Below are positions 7,431 to 15,039 of a stretch of 29,509 nt of DNA, one piece after another. Source of the stretch: Dehalococcoidia bacterium (GTDB lineage Bacteria; Chloroflexota; Dehalococcoidia; SM23-28-2; RBG-16-64-32); NCBI GenBank assembly GCA_030690405.1, contig JAUYGU010000084.1:1-29509 (forward strand). Direction: 5' to 3'. Position numbers and translations under genes: made by a program. The notes under the pieces were generated by a model that saw nothing but the letters and a program-made list of their open reading frames with translations, was not told the origin of the DNA and did not search any database. Within the stretch, counting starts at the first letter, position 1; each line of letters opens with the position of its first letter.

Positions 7431-7553
7431 TCAGCGGGACCACCAGGCTCCGAACAGCACCATTATCAGGAGCGAGCCCAAAACCATGAGCAAGACCGCA
7501 GCGAACTCCATCCCCTCGGGTACCTGACGAAAAAGGATATCCAACGGGGGCAT
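7431..7553 (-). CDS. 40-residue single-helix membrane peptide, first gene of the bc operon
   Basis: A 40-residue open frame from ATG at 7551-7553 to TGA, with a short amphipathic start (MPPLDILFRQ) and one membrane helix (about 17-36), ending GAWWSR. An AAAGGA element lies about 11 bases upstream. It ends 11 bp before the cytochrome b6-like gene and follows the operon promoter. No homologue is recognised. By position and topology it could be a small structural subunit like the single-helix Pet peptides of b6f complexes; that role is inference. Confidence 0.62.
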   Translation of the reverse strand: MPPLDILFRQVPEGMEFAAVLLMVLGSLLIMVLFGAWWSR

Positions 7554-7631
7554 AACTCGCCGGTCCTTTCTTACGCGGGCCCGCCCAAGAGGGCCGTTAC
7601 GGCACCAGATTGTGAAGCTCTTAGCAAGCGA

Positions 7632-7660
7632 AGGCTAGCATCGCGATTTCGCAGTGTCAA
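7632..7660 (-). promoter_or_regulatory. Promoter of the cytochrome bc operon
   Basis: Minus-strand perfect TTGACA (7655-7660) is followed after 17 bp by TAGCCT (7632-7637), a weaker -10. The start would lie near 7625, about 70 nt upstream of the 40-residue gene. No other promoter-like sequence was seen in 7554-7701. Confidence 0.55.
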
Positions 7661-7701
7661 GAGCGGCCGTCCTATCTGGAGAACCACCGCCGTCCGCGAT
7701 G

Positions 7702-8448
7702 CTACGCCTGGCTCCCGCCTTCTCTCCTCACCTTCAGCCACGGGCGCCGCAGCCGCATCCGCGTCAGCCCCAGCAGGTCCTCGCTGATCGTCTTGGGCAC
7801 GTTCACCCTCGTGTCGAAGTCCTCCACCCAGGCCACCGGCACGTCCTTCACCCGGAATTCCGCCTTCTCCGCCAGGATCAGCATCTCCGTATCGAAAAAC
7901 CAGTTGTTGTCCTCGATCAGCGGGATGAGAAGGCGCGCCACGTCTGCACGCGCCGCCTTGAACCCGCACTGCGCGTCGCTGAAACGCGTCCGGAACATCG
8001 CCTTGATGATCAGCCTGTAGCCGCGCGTCAGCGCCCGCCGCCCCAGAGAGCGCTTGACCCGGGAGCCGGCCATCAGCCGCGACCCAACGGCCAGGTCGTA
8101 CCCCTGTTCTGCGATAGCGCCGATCAGCGTCGGGAACGCCTCCAGCCCGGTCGACAGGTCCACGTCCATGTAGCTCACGATCTCCATCGGACTGTCGCCC
8201 CAGGTGCGCTTGAGCGCGCGCCCGCGGCCCTTCTCTTCGATGCGAACGTAGACGACCTCGCCGGGGAACTGCTCCGCCAGCCGCTGTGACGCCTCCGGCG
8301 TGCCGTCCAGCGATGCGTTGTCGGCGATGACGATCCGCCACCCGTAGGGGAAGGCCGCGCCGGCCAGGAACTCCCGCAGAACGGGGATGCTGCGGGGGAG
8401 CGCCTGCTCCTCGTTGTACACCGGGATGACGACGTCGACCCCGTTCAC
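7702..8448 (-). CDS. GT2 family glycosyltransferase (dolichyl-phosphate glucosyltransferase-like)
   Basis: A 248-residue cytoplasmic GT-A glycosyltransferase. Motifs are VVIPVYNEE at the N-terminus, IADNASLDGT for nucleotide-sugar binding, the metal-binding DVDLSTGLEAFP, GSRLMAGSRVKR, and the QCGFKAARADVA and NNWFFDTEMLILAEKAEF stretches. These last patterns are typical of enzymes that move glucose or mannose onto a polyprenyl phosphate (DPG/DPM-like). No membrane helices are seen. The start is a GTG whose GTGA overlaps the stop of the upstream GalT-like gene, implying translational coupling. The product may be a lipid-linked sugar for envelope glycans. The acceptor and sugar are not determinable here. 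Confidence 0.87.
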   Translation of the reverse strand: MNGVDVVIPVYNEEQALPRSIPVLREFLAGAAFPYGWRIVIADNASLDGTPEASQRLAEQFPGEVVYVRIEEKGRGRALKRTWGDSPMEIVSYMDVDLSTGLEAFPTLIGAIAEQGYDLAVGSRLMAGSRVKRSLGRRALTRGYRLIIKAMFRTRFSDAQCGFKAARADVARLLIPLIEDNNWFFDTEMLILAEKAEFRVKDVPVAWVEDFDTRVNVPKTISEDLLGLTRMRLRRPWLKVRREGGSQA

Positions 8449-9521
8449 CGCCCCACCCCCGGCGCCGAGGCCAGCTCCACCGCGAGGTCGAACGGGTCGT
8501 GGGAGACGACGGCGGACGCGAACAGCTCCATCGCCCCGATGTCGGAGGCGAGGCCACCGCCACCTCCACGCTCCACCACCCGCGCGACGAACGGGAACCG
8601 CTGCCAGTCCTCCTCCGTAGCGGCCAACGGCGGCCCGAACAGCGCCACGTTGAACGACACGATGGACAGCCGGTCGCGGTAGCAGGCCAGCGCCGCGTAC
8701 AGCGCCTCCCCAAGCCCCTCCTCGATGGACGGCGCTATGATCACGATCTCCCGCTCCTTGGCCGGCGTCAGTGATGCCAGCACCGCCGCTCCTTCGAGGG
8801 TGGAGGCACAACCCAGCGCCGCGTGGGCCCGCACCAGGTCCCGGAAGTAGTCGGAGCCGTGACGGGCGCGGTACTCCTCCGCCGCCGACCGCAGCCGCTC
8901 CACGCCCCCGAAGTGCCGGCTCCGGGCTAGCAGCACCTGCGCGTGGGCGTGGCCCAGCGACGCCCCGGCCGCCGCGCCGCAGTTCCAGAACAGCAGCGGG
9001 TAGACCGCCTCCGCGTCCGCATCGTGGGCGGCCTGCCACCAGCGTCGCGCCGTCTCCAGGCAGTCGAGCACGGACTCGCGGCTGAACGCCAGCGGATCGG
9101 GCTCCCTGAAGATGATGAGCCCGTGCCAGGCCTCGGCTTTGGCGACGTTCGCCGCCGTGAGGCAGTGCTTCCCCTCGATGCGGCCGAATGTGTCCTCCGG
9201 GGTCATCTCCAGCGGCTTCGAGAGCGGGCCGCCGTCCGCGGGCGGGGGCTCTACCGCCGCGGGCCTCGGCCTGCGCGCCCGCAGCGGGTTGAAGACCGCC
9301 TCCTCCAGCGTCCATCGGTTGGTCACCCGGACGACCGTTTGGCGCTCCACCTCACCGGCGCCCCCGAACCGATCCGCCAGCCAGCCGCGCATGCTCTCGG
9401 TCGCCCGCAGGCGGCCCTCACTCACGGAGACGCGGAACAGCCGGTCGAACAGCTCGCGGTCGGCGGCGGCGAGGGCCTGGACCATATCGGGCAGCTGGTC
9501 GATGCGGCGCTTCGTGGTCAT
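8445..9521 (-). CDS. GalT-like HIT-superfamily nucleotidyltransferase
   Basis: A 358-residue protein resembling galactose-1-phosphate uridylyltransferases and related sugar-phosphate nucleotidyl transferases. The key stretch is NCGAAAGASLGHAHAQVL, with the H-A-H-A-Q active site where the first histidine would carry the nucleotidyl intermediate. The earlier NRWTLEEAVFNPLRARR also fits this group. The C-terminal HIT half is less typical, and the zinc-binding cysteines of E. coli GalT are not evident. I use the ATG at 9519-9521 (MTTKRRIDQL) over one further upstream that would run through a repeat. It overlaps the glycosyltransferase by 4 bp, so it probably makes or recycles that enzyme's nucleotide sugar. 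The exact substrate is unknown. Confidence 0.68.
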   Translation of the reverse strand: MTTKRRIDQLPDMVQALAAADRELFDRLFRVSVSEGRLRATESMRGWLADRFGGAGEVERQTVVRVTNRWTLEEAVFNPLRARRPRPAAVEPPPADGGPLSKPLEMTPEDTFGRIEGKHCLTAANVAKAEAWHGLIIFREPDPLAFSRESVLDCLETARRWWQAAHDADAEAVYPLLFWNCGAAAGASLGHAHAQVLLARSRHFGGVERLRSAAEEYRARHGSDYFRDLVRAHAALGCASTLEGAAVLASLTPAKEREIVIIAPSIEEGLGEALYAALACYRDRLSIVSFNVALFGPPLAATEEDWQRFPFVARVVERGGGGGLASDIGAMELFASAVVSHDPFDLAVELASAPGVGR

Positions 9522-9523
9522 TC

Positions 9524-9579
9524 GTAGCTGCAGACCTTCAGGTCTGCCCCACATAGCAGTGCTGAAGCCCTGCAGCTAC
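9524..9579. repeat. MITE-like palindromic repeat, copy 1
   Basis: Terminal inverted repeats gtagctgcag (9524-9533) and ctgcagctac (9570-9579) flank two inner palindromes centred on CTTCAG/CTGAAG. The left 24 bp and right 19 bp match the repeat at 25866-25928 perfectly in reverse orientation; only the middle differs. It fills most of the gap between purH and the GalT-like gene, directly upstream of the latter's start. Confidence 0.85.
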
Positions 9580-9609
9580 AGGTCCTGACGCGGCGTTCTG
9601 CGGCCAAGG

Positions 9610-11136
9610 CTAATGCCGGAAGTGGCGGACGCCGGTGAAGACCATCGCCGCGCCGTACTCGTCACACACTTCGATCGCCTCCCCGTCGCGGACGGCGCCC
9701 CCGGGCTGGATGATCGCCGTCACGCCGGCGCGGCAGGCCAGCTCCACCGCGTCGTCGCGGGCGAACGGGAAGAAGGCGTCCGAGGCGAGCACCGCGCCCT
9801 TCGCCCGCTCTCCGGCCAGCCGCAGCGCCAGCTCCACCGGCGTCTTGCGGTTCTGCTGGCCACCGCCGATCCCCACCGTAGCGCCGTCCTTCGCGATCAC
9901 GACGGCGTTGGACTTCACGTGCTTCACCGCCTTCCAGGCGAAGCGCAGGTCGGCCAGTTCCTTCGCGGTCGGCGCCCGTTTCGTCGTCACCCGCAGCTCC
10001 ATCTCGCCGTCCGGGTAGCGGTCGGCCTCCTGGATCAGCATGCCACCGGAGACCCGCCGGTAGTCCAGCGCCGCGCCGGCGCCGCCCGCCTCCAGCCGGA
10101 GGATTCGCAGGTCGCGCCGGTGGCGCAGCCGCTCCAGCGCCGCCGGCTCGTAGTCCGGCGCGACGATCACGTCGAAGCGCATCCCCTTCATCGCCGCCAC
10201 CATCGCCTCCGTGACCGGCCGGTTGGCGGCGATGATCCCGCCGAACGGCGACACCGGGTCGGAGTCGAAGGCGCGCTGGTAGGCGTCCGCGATCTCGCCG
10301 GCGGTAGCGATGCCGCAGGGGTTGGCGTGCTTGACGATGACGACCGCCGGCCCGGCGAACTCCTGCACCGCCTCCCAGGCGGCGTCCGCGTCCATGACGT
10401 TGATGTACGAGAGCTCCAGCCCGTGCAGCTTCTCGGCGGCGACGATGCCCGTCTCGCCCGCAGCGTCCTCGCGATAGAGGGCGGCCCGCTGGTGCGGGTT
10501 CTCGCCGTAGCGCAGGTCGAGCGCCTTCGTGAGAGCGATCGTCATCCGCTCGGGGAACGGCTGATCGTCGGCCCGCAGGTACTGGGCGACGGCAGTGTCG
10601 TAGGAGGCGACGTGCTGGAACGCCTTCTCCGCCAGGCGGCGGCGGAACTCCAGGGGAACGTCCTCCGTGCGCAGCCGGTCCAGCGTCTCCTCGTAGTCCG
10701 CCGGGTCGACCAGGACGAGCACGGCGGGGAAGTTCTTGGCGGCGGCGCGCAGCATCGTCGGCCCGCCGATGTCGATGTTCTCCAGCGCCTCGTCCAGCGT
10801 TACGTCCGGCTTCGAGACGGTCTCCACGAAGGGGTAGAGGTTCACGCACACCAGGTCGATGGGCGGGATCTCGCTGCGGGCCAGCTCCTCCATGTGGCCG
10901 GGCCGGTCGCGCCGGGCGAGGATGCCGCCGTGCACCATGGGGTGGAGGGTCTTCACGCGGCCGTCCAGTATCTCCGGGAAGCCGGTGAGCGCGGAGATGG
11001 AGTGGACGGGCAGGCCGGCCTCCCCCAGGTGGCGCTGAGTGCCGCCGGTGGAGTAGATATCGAACCCCAGCTCCGCCAGGCTCAGCGCGAGCTCCCGCAC
11101 GCCGGCCTTATCGTAGACGGAGATGAGCGCGATCAT
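9610..11136 (-). CDS. purH: Bifunctional AICAR formyltransferase / IMP cyclohydrolase
   Basis: A 508-residue PurH of normal length, catalysing the last two steps of IMP synthesis: formyl transfer to AICAR and ring closure of FAICAR. The N-terminal cyclohydrolase (about 1-190) starts MIALISVYDKAGVRELA and has STGGTQRHL, GRVKTLHPMVHGGIL and NIDIGGPTMLRAAAKN. The C-terminal formyltransferase has the catalytic KHANPCG, SDPVSPFGGIIAANRPV and GGGQQNRKTPVELAL. The ATG overlaps the methyltransferase stop (ATGA). It is the last gene of the purF-purM-methyltransferase-purH cluster. Confidence 0.97.
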   Translation of the reverse strand: MIALISVYDKAGVRELALSLAELGFDIYSTGGTQRHLGEAGLPVHSISALTGFPEILDGRVKTLHPMVHGGILARRDRPGHMEELARSEIPPIDLVCVNLYPFVETVSKPDVTLDEALENIDIGGPTMLRAAAKNFPAVLVLVDPADYEETLDRLRTEDVPLEFRRRLAEKAFQHVASYDTAVAQYLRADDQPFPERMTIALTKALDLRYGENPHQRAALYREDAAGETGIVAAEKLHGLELSYINVMDADAAWEAVQEFAGPAVVIVKHANPCGIATAGEIADAYQRAFDSDPVSPFGGIIAANRPVTEAMVAAMKGMRFDVIVAPDYEPAALERLRHRRDLRILRLEAGGAGAALDYRRVSGGMLIQEADRYPDGEMELRVTTKRAPTAKELADLRFAWKAVKHVKSNAVVIAKDGATVGIGGGQQNRKTPVELALRLAGERAKGAVLASDAFFPFARDDAVELACRAGVTAIIQPGGAVRDGEAIEVCDEYGAAMVFTGVRHFRH

Positions 11137-11786
11137 GAGGGTGCCTTCCCCCGCAGGTACGCCACCGAGCGGTACTTCGTAAGGCCCGCCTCCACGTCCG
11201 CGAACCCCGTCTCCGCCATCACCGGCGCCAACGCGTCAAGGCCGGCCCCGTGCGTGTGGCCGAATATCGACAGCAGGTGCCCGATGACGGACTGGCTCGT
11301 CCCCCCGAAGTCCACCGCCAGGAAGCGCCCGCCCGGCTTCAGCACGCGGCGGATCTCGGCGAGCCCATTGCGCTTCACATCATTCGGGAGGTGGTGCAGC
11401 ATAAAGCTGCTGACTACGAGGTCGAAGCGCGCCTCCGGGAACGGCAGCTTCTCGATAAGCGCGACCTCAAAGACGGCGTCCACGCCAGCCCCGGCCGCCT
11501 TCCGGCGCGCCTGCTCGATCATCTCCGGCGAGGCGTCGATCCCCCGCACATCCCCCGATTCGCCGACATTCGCCTTCAGCGCGATCGCCAGGCTGCCGGT
11601 GCCGCAGCCAACGTCCAGCACGGCCTCGCCCGGCGCTACCGCCGCCATCTCCACCGTCATCCTGCGGATCGCCGGCGACCGGCCGAACGAGAGCAGCCAG
11701 GACGCGGCGTCGTAGAAGCGCGCCCAGCTCCGGATTGTGCGGCCCGCCGTCTGCGGGGCGTCGGCGCGCTTCACCTCATCGGCCAT
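11133..11786 (-). CDS. Class I SAM-dependent methyltransferase (UbiE-like)
   Basis: A 217-residue Rossmann-fold methyltransferase with SAM motif I VLDVGCGTGSLA, acidic ribose-binding GIDASPEMIEQA, LPFPEARFDLVVSSFMLHHL and LAEIRRVLKPGGRFLAVDFGG. It resembles the UbiE/methyltransferase-11 type. The substrate cannot be told. It lies 3 bp after purM and overlaps purH by 4 bp, so it is co-translated with purine genes. This is the place where purN is often found, but it has no formyltransferase features. Confidence 0.85.
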   Translation of the reverse strand: MADEVKRADAPQTAGRTIRSWARFYDAASWLLSFGRSPAIRRMTVEMAAVAPGEAVLDVGCGTGSLAIALKANVGESGDVRGIDASPEMIEQARRKAAGAGVDAVFEVALIEKLPFPEARFDLVVSSFMLHHLPNDVKRNGLAEIRRVLKPGGRFLAVDFGGTSQSVIGHLLSIFGHTHGAGLDALAPVMAETGFADVEAGLTKYRSVAYLRGKAPS

Positions 11787-11789
11787 CCC

Positions 11790-12899
11790 CTACCCCCAGA
11801 CCACGCCCGCGCCCCGTACAACCTCACCCACCACCAGCGCCTCCGGGAGCCGCGCGCGGACGGCTTCGACGTCGTCCGGCGCCACCGCCAGGACGATGCC
11901 GATGCCCATGTTGAACGTGCGGTACATCTCCTCCTCGGCGACGTTGCCGCGCGCCTGGATCAGCCGGAACAGCGGCGGCGTCTCCCAGGCCGCTCTGTCG
12001 ATGCGGGCGCCGAGTCCGTCCGGCAGGACGCGCGGGACGTTGCCGGGGATACCGCCGCCCGTGATGTGGGCGATGCCCCGTAGGGGCGCTTCGCGAAGCG
12101 CCCCCGACCGTGAGGGCGCGGCAAGCGGCGCTCCTACAAGAAGGGGCTTCAGCTCGTGATAATAGCAGCGGTGCGGCGCCAGCAGCGCCTCGCCCAGGGT
12201 GGCGCCGCCGAGCTCCGGGTAGGCCTGCTCCAGTCGCGCCCGCTCCTCCGCCGCATCAGCCTGCCCTGAGGCTCTCGAAGGGTCCATTCCCACGCCGAAC
12301 AGCTTGCGCACCAGCGAGTAGCCGTTCGTGTGCAGGCCGTTGGAGGGCAGCGCCAGCAGCGCGTCGCCCTCGCGGATGCGGGAGCCGTCGATGACGGCGT
12401 CGCGCTCCACCACGCCGACGATGAAGCCGACGAGGTCGAAGTCGCCGCTCGCGTAGAGGCCGGGCATGTCGGCGGTCTCGCCGCCCAGGAGGGCGCAGCC
12501 GGCCTCGCGGCAGGCGGCCGCCACGCCGCCGACGAGCGCCAGCTTGGCCTCGTCCGTCACGCCGCTGCCACCGATGTAATCCAGGAAGAAGAGCGGCTCA
12601 GCGCCGGCGGTGAGGGCGTCGTTCACGCAGTGGTTCACGAGGTCGTGGCCCAGGCCTTCGTAGCGCTCCAGCAAGACGGCGAGCTTGACCTTGGTGCCGA
12701 CGCTGTCAGTGCTGGCCACCAACACCGGATCGCGGTAGGAGCCCAGGCGGAACAGGCCGCTGAACGGCCCTACGTCGGCGAGCACCTCCGGCCGGCGGGC
12801 GCCGCGGGCGAGCTCGGCGATGCGGGAGACAAGGCGCTCCGCCGCGTCGATATCGACGCCGGCGGCGGCGTAGGCGTCGGCCGGCTTGTCCTGACTCAT
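11790..12899 (-). CDS. purM: Phosphoribosylformylglycinamidine cyclo-ligase with repeat-derived insertions
   Basis: A 369-residue PurM (AIR synthetase), longer than the usual 345 or so. It closes the imidazole ring from FGAM using ATP. Motifs include DVGPFSGLF, STDSVGTKVKLA, GHDLVNHCVNDALTAGAEPLFFLDYI, GCALLGGETADMPG, SNGLHTNGYSL, GIAHITGGGIPGNVPRVLP and EEMYRTFNMGIG. The stretch between KPLL and RGIAHITGG is encoded by a palindromic repeat (12080-12137) and is 11 residues longer than in E. coli PurM. A second repeat (12267-12291) encodes MDPSRASGQA. The reading frame is intact. I use the ATG at 12897-12899 (MSQDKPADAY); an earlier ATG lies in an intergenic repeat. Confidence 0.95.
   Translation of the reverse strand: MSQDKPADAYAAAGVDIDAAERLVSRIAELARGARRPEVLADVGPFSGLFRLGSYRDPVLVASTDSVGTKVKLAVLLERYEGLGHDLVNHCVNDALTAGAEPLFFLDYIGGSGVTDEAKLALVGGVAAACREAGCALLGGETADMPGLYASGDFDLVGFIVGVVERDAVIDGSRIREGDALLALPSNGLHTNGYSLVRKLFGVGMDPSRASGQADAAEERARLEQAYPELGGATLGEALLAPHRCYYHELKPLLVGAPLAAPSRSGALREAPLRGIAHITGGGIPGNVPRVLPDGLGARIDRAAWETPPLFRLIQARGNVAEEEMYRTFNMGIGIVLAVAPDDVEAVRARLPEALVVGEVVRGAGVVWG
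12080..12137. repeat. Palindromic element translated within purM
   Basis: Ends gtaggggcgc (12080-12089) and gcgctcctac (12128-12137) are inverted with one mismatch. Inside is a perfect 22-bp palindrome at 12083-12104. On the minus strand the element is read in frame and encodes roughly VGAPLAAPSRSGALREAPL in PurM. Confidence 0.85.
12267..12291. repeat. CTGAGG/TCGAAGGG-type repeat within purM
   Basis: This 25-bp stretch has the layout of a short interspersed repeat (cctg-ccctgagg-ctctcgaagggtcc). It resembles the copy at 16969-16994 (cctg-tcctgagc-gaggtcgaagggcc), matching at most positions. It is translated in frame in PurM as part of DPSRASGQA. Confidence 0.55.
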
Positions 12900-12906
12900 C
12901 TGCGAC

Positions 12907-12975
12907 CGAGACATGAGACAGGTGACACGAGACACGTGAGCATATCCTGTTTCATGTCTCCTGTTTCGTGTCTCG
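12907..12975. repeat. Imperfect 30-bp inverted repeat built of 15-bp units
   Basis: 12907-12936 and 12946-12975 are inverted copies with about six mismatches. Each is made of two units like gagacaYgaRacagg. The element fills the purF-purM gap and could form a long hairpin in the mRNA. It seems to be a small repeat element with no coding content. Confidence 0.7.
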
Positions 12976-12980
12976 AACCC

Positions 12981-14441
12981 TTAGTGGCGGTCGCGTTCCC
13001 AGGTCCAGGCCGCACCGACGGGCTCCCGCTTGCCGCCGCGGCCCACCCGCTCGAACACCAGTTTATCCATCTGGAGCTGCACGGGCATCGGGTAGTCGCC
13101 GGTGAAGCAGGCGGTGCAGAAGGAATCGCGCGGCTGCTCGACGGCGCGCATCAACCCCTCGATGCTGAGGTAATCGAGGGAGTCGGCGCCGATGTGCCGC
13201 CGGATCTCCTCCACGCTCTTGCTGGAGGCGATGAGCTCCCACTGCGTCGCCATGTCGATCCCGAAGTAGCAGGGGTGCTGGATCGGCGGCGAGCAGATGC
13301 GCATGTGCACTTCGGTCGCGCCCGCCTTGCGCAGCATCTCCACTACCTTCGGCGTCGTCGTGCCGCGGACGATCGAGTCGTCCACCACCACGAGGCGCTT
13401 GCCGGCGATCACCTGCTTGAGGGGGTTGAACTTCAGGTAGACGCCCTGGTCGCGCAGCCGCTGGTCGGGCTGGATGAAGGTGCGGCCCACGTAGCGGTTC
13501 TTCACCAGCCCCTCGCCGTAGGGGATGCCCGATTCGTGGGCGTAGCCGATGGCGGCGGCGATGGCGGAGTCCGGCACGCCGATCACGAGGTCGGCATCCA
13601 CCGGCTTCTGGCGGGCGAGCTCCCGGCCCATGGCCGCCCGCGAGGGGTAGAGCAGCTTATCGCGCAGGACGCTGTCCGGCCGCGCGAAGTAGATGTACTC
13701 GAACACGCAGAGGGCGGAGCGCGGCGACTCCACCGCCTGGAAGGCGTTCACGCCGTGGCGATCGATGACGAGCGCCTCGCCGGGGGCGATCTCGCGCACG
13801 AACTCCGCGCCCAGGTGGTCGAGGGCGCAGGTCTCGGAGGCGACGACCCAGCCGGTGCCGTTGAGCTTGCCCAGGCAGAGCGGTCGCACGCCGTGGGGAT
13901 CGCGCATGGCGATCAGCTCGTTCGGCGTCAGAGCGATGAGGCAGTAGGCGCCCTGGATCGCCCGCATGACGGTGGTCACGCGCTCCCGCCAGTCGGCGCC
14001 CGGGGCGGAGGCTAGCATCTGGGCGACGATCTCTGTGTCCGTGGAGGAGTTGAACGTGAAGCCGTGGTCTTCCAGGTCGTACCTGAGGACCTCGGAGTTG
14101 ATCAGGTTACCGTTGTGTCCCACGGCCACGGCGCCATGCTCGCCCTCCACGTAAACCGGCTGGGCGTTCTCGATGCGGGTCGAGCCGGTGGTAGAGTAGC
14201 GGGTGTGGCCGATGGCGACGAAGCCGGGGAGGAACGGCAGATCGTTCTCATCGAACACCTGGGAGACGAGGCCCATCCCGGTGCGGATGTGGATGCGGCG
14301 TCCGTCGCCTGTGGCGATGCCGGCGCTCTCCTGGCCGCGGTGCTGGAGGGCGTAGATTCCGTAGAAGGTTATGCGCGCTACGTCTTCATCCGGCGCGAAC
14401 ACGCCGAAGACGCCGCACTTCTCTCGCCAGTTAGGATGCAC
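12981..14441 (-). CDS. purF: Amidophosphoribosyltransferase
   Basis: A 486-residue PurF, catalysing the first committed purine step from PRPP and glutamine. A short propeptide, MHPNWREK, precedes the nucleophile Cys9 of CGVFGVFAP, which must be exposed by cleavage. The Ntn glutaminase domain contains HRGQESAGIA, GHTRYSTTG and GHNGNL. The phosphoribosyltransferase domain has the PRPP loop VVVDDSIVRGTT. Cysteines in SALCVFEY, HPCYFG and SFCTACF match the four [4Fe-4S] ligands of the Bacillus-type enzyme, so this is an oxygen-sensitive iron-sulfur form. It is the first gene of the purine cluster. Confidence 0.97.
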   Translation of the reverse strand: MHPNWREKCGVFGVFAPDEDVARITFYGIYALQHRGQESAGIATGDGRRIHIRTGMGLVSQVFDENDLPFLPGFVAIGHTRYSTTGSTRIENAQPVYVEGEHGAVAVGHNGNLINSEVLRYDLEDHGFTFNSSTDTEIVAQMLASAPGADWRERVTTVMRAIQGAYCLIALTPNELIAMRDPHGVRPLCLGKLNGTGWVVASETCALDHLGAEFVREIAPGEALVIDRHGVNAFQAVESPRSALCVFEYIYFARPDSVLRDKLLYPSRAAMGRELARQKPVDADLVIGVPDSAIAAAIGYAHESGIPYGEGLVKNRYVGRTFIQPDQRLRDQGVYLKFNPLKQVIAGKRLVVVDDSIVRGTTTPKVVEMLRKAGATEVHMRICSPPIQHPCYFGIDMATQWELIASSKSVEEIRRHIGADSLDYLSIEGLMRAVEQPRDSFCTACFTGDYPMPVQLQMDKLVFERVGRGGKREPVGAAWTWERDRH

Positions 14442-14541
14442 CTAATGTCCTGCCCAGCGGAAGACAGGTCAATACGAACTCCAAACCTTAATGCTTGTGC
14501 ACCTGAACGCTGATACGCTCTCGCCCCTGTTCAGCATTGGA

Positions 14542-14571
14542 ATTGTAGCATGGGGCGTACGTGGGGAGCAA
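14542..14571 (-). promoter_or_regulatory. Promoter of the pur operon
   Basis: Minus-strand TTGCTC (14566-14571) and TACAAT (14542-14547) are 18 bp apart. The start near 14535 gives a leader of about 95 nt before purF. The leader can form a modest hairpin (ctgaac ... gttcag), but shows no purine riboswitch core. Confidence 0.55.
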
Positions 14572-14627
14572 GAATTCCGGAAGCCCGGAACCTTTCCCGC
14601 CACGCGGCCGTCATAGAATATGAACGC

Positions 14628-15026
14628 ATGAAGTCGCCAGCCGTAGCGCTGCTCCTGATCGCGGCCGCCGCCGCCCTCTTCCTCGCCTGCAAGAGCGAGG
14701 AGGAGGCGCCGCCGCTCACCTCCGGCATCGAGGGGCAGGTGCTCATCGGCCCGATGTGCCCGGTCGTCCAGGTGGGCACGCCCTGCCCCGACAAGCCATA
14801 CCAGGCCACCATCGTCGTCTGGAACGCCGAGCGCACGAAGAAGGTGCGGACGTTCGAGACCGACGGCGAGGGCCGCTTCCGCGTCCCCCTGGCGCCCGGC
14901 GACTACTACATCGATCCGCAACCGCCCGACACCGGCGGGCCACCGACTCCGATCCCGCAGACCGTCACCGTCCCCGCGGACCGCTTCGCCGAGATCACGG
15001 TCCAGTACGACAGCGGCATCCGCTGA
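14628..15026 (+). CDS. Lipoprotein with carboxypeptidase-regulatory-like beta domain
   Basis: A 132-residue lipoprotein. It has a hydrophobic signal and lipobox LFLAC with the Cys at residue 21, an acidic linker, then a beta-sandwich-like domain. The pattern GIEGQVLIGPMCPV...PCPDKPYQATIVVWN...TFETDGEGRFRVPLAPGDYYI is that of carboxypeptidase regulatory-like (transthyretin-like) folds. The two cysteine-containing turns (MCPV, PCPD) probably make a disulfide. Its role is unknown. The ATG is only 8 bp past a TAGAAT box (14614-14619), suggesting a leaderless mRNA. It is divergent from purF. Confidence 0.75.
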   Translation: MKSPAVALLLIAAAAALFLACKSEEEAPPLTSGIEGQVLIGPMCPVVQVGTPCPDKPYQATIVVWNAERTKKVRTFETDGEGRFRVPLAPGDYYIDPQPPDTGGPPTPIPQTVTVPADRFAEITVQYDSGIR

Positions 15027-15039
15027 CGCGGCCCCGCCC

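Noticed and set aside
7702..9315. Single 537-codon frame covering the glycosyltransferase
   Set aside because: Only its last 248 codons are glycosyltransferase. The upstream part is a Gly/Ala/Arg-rich frame shadowing the GalT-like gene, and a GTG start at the gene overlap explains the real protein.
9613..11715. Very long plus-strand open frame (700 codons) opposite purH and the methyltransferase
   Set aside because: It is antisense to two confidently identified genes, is rich in Arg/His/Val/Asp low-complexity sequence and has no domain. Long antisense frames are normal in GC-rich DNA.
14442..14541. Purine riboswitch in the purF leader
   Set aside because: No conserved purine aptamer core or the three-way junction pairing could be found; only a modest hairpin is present.
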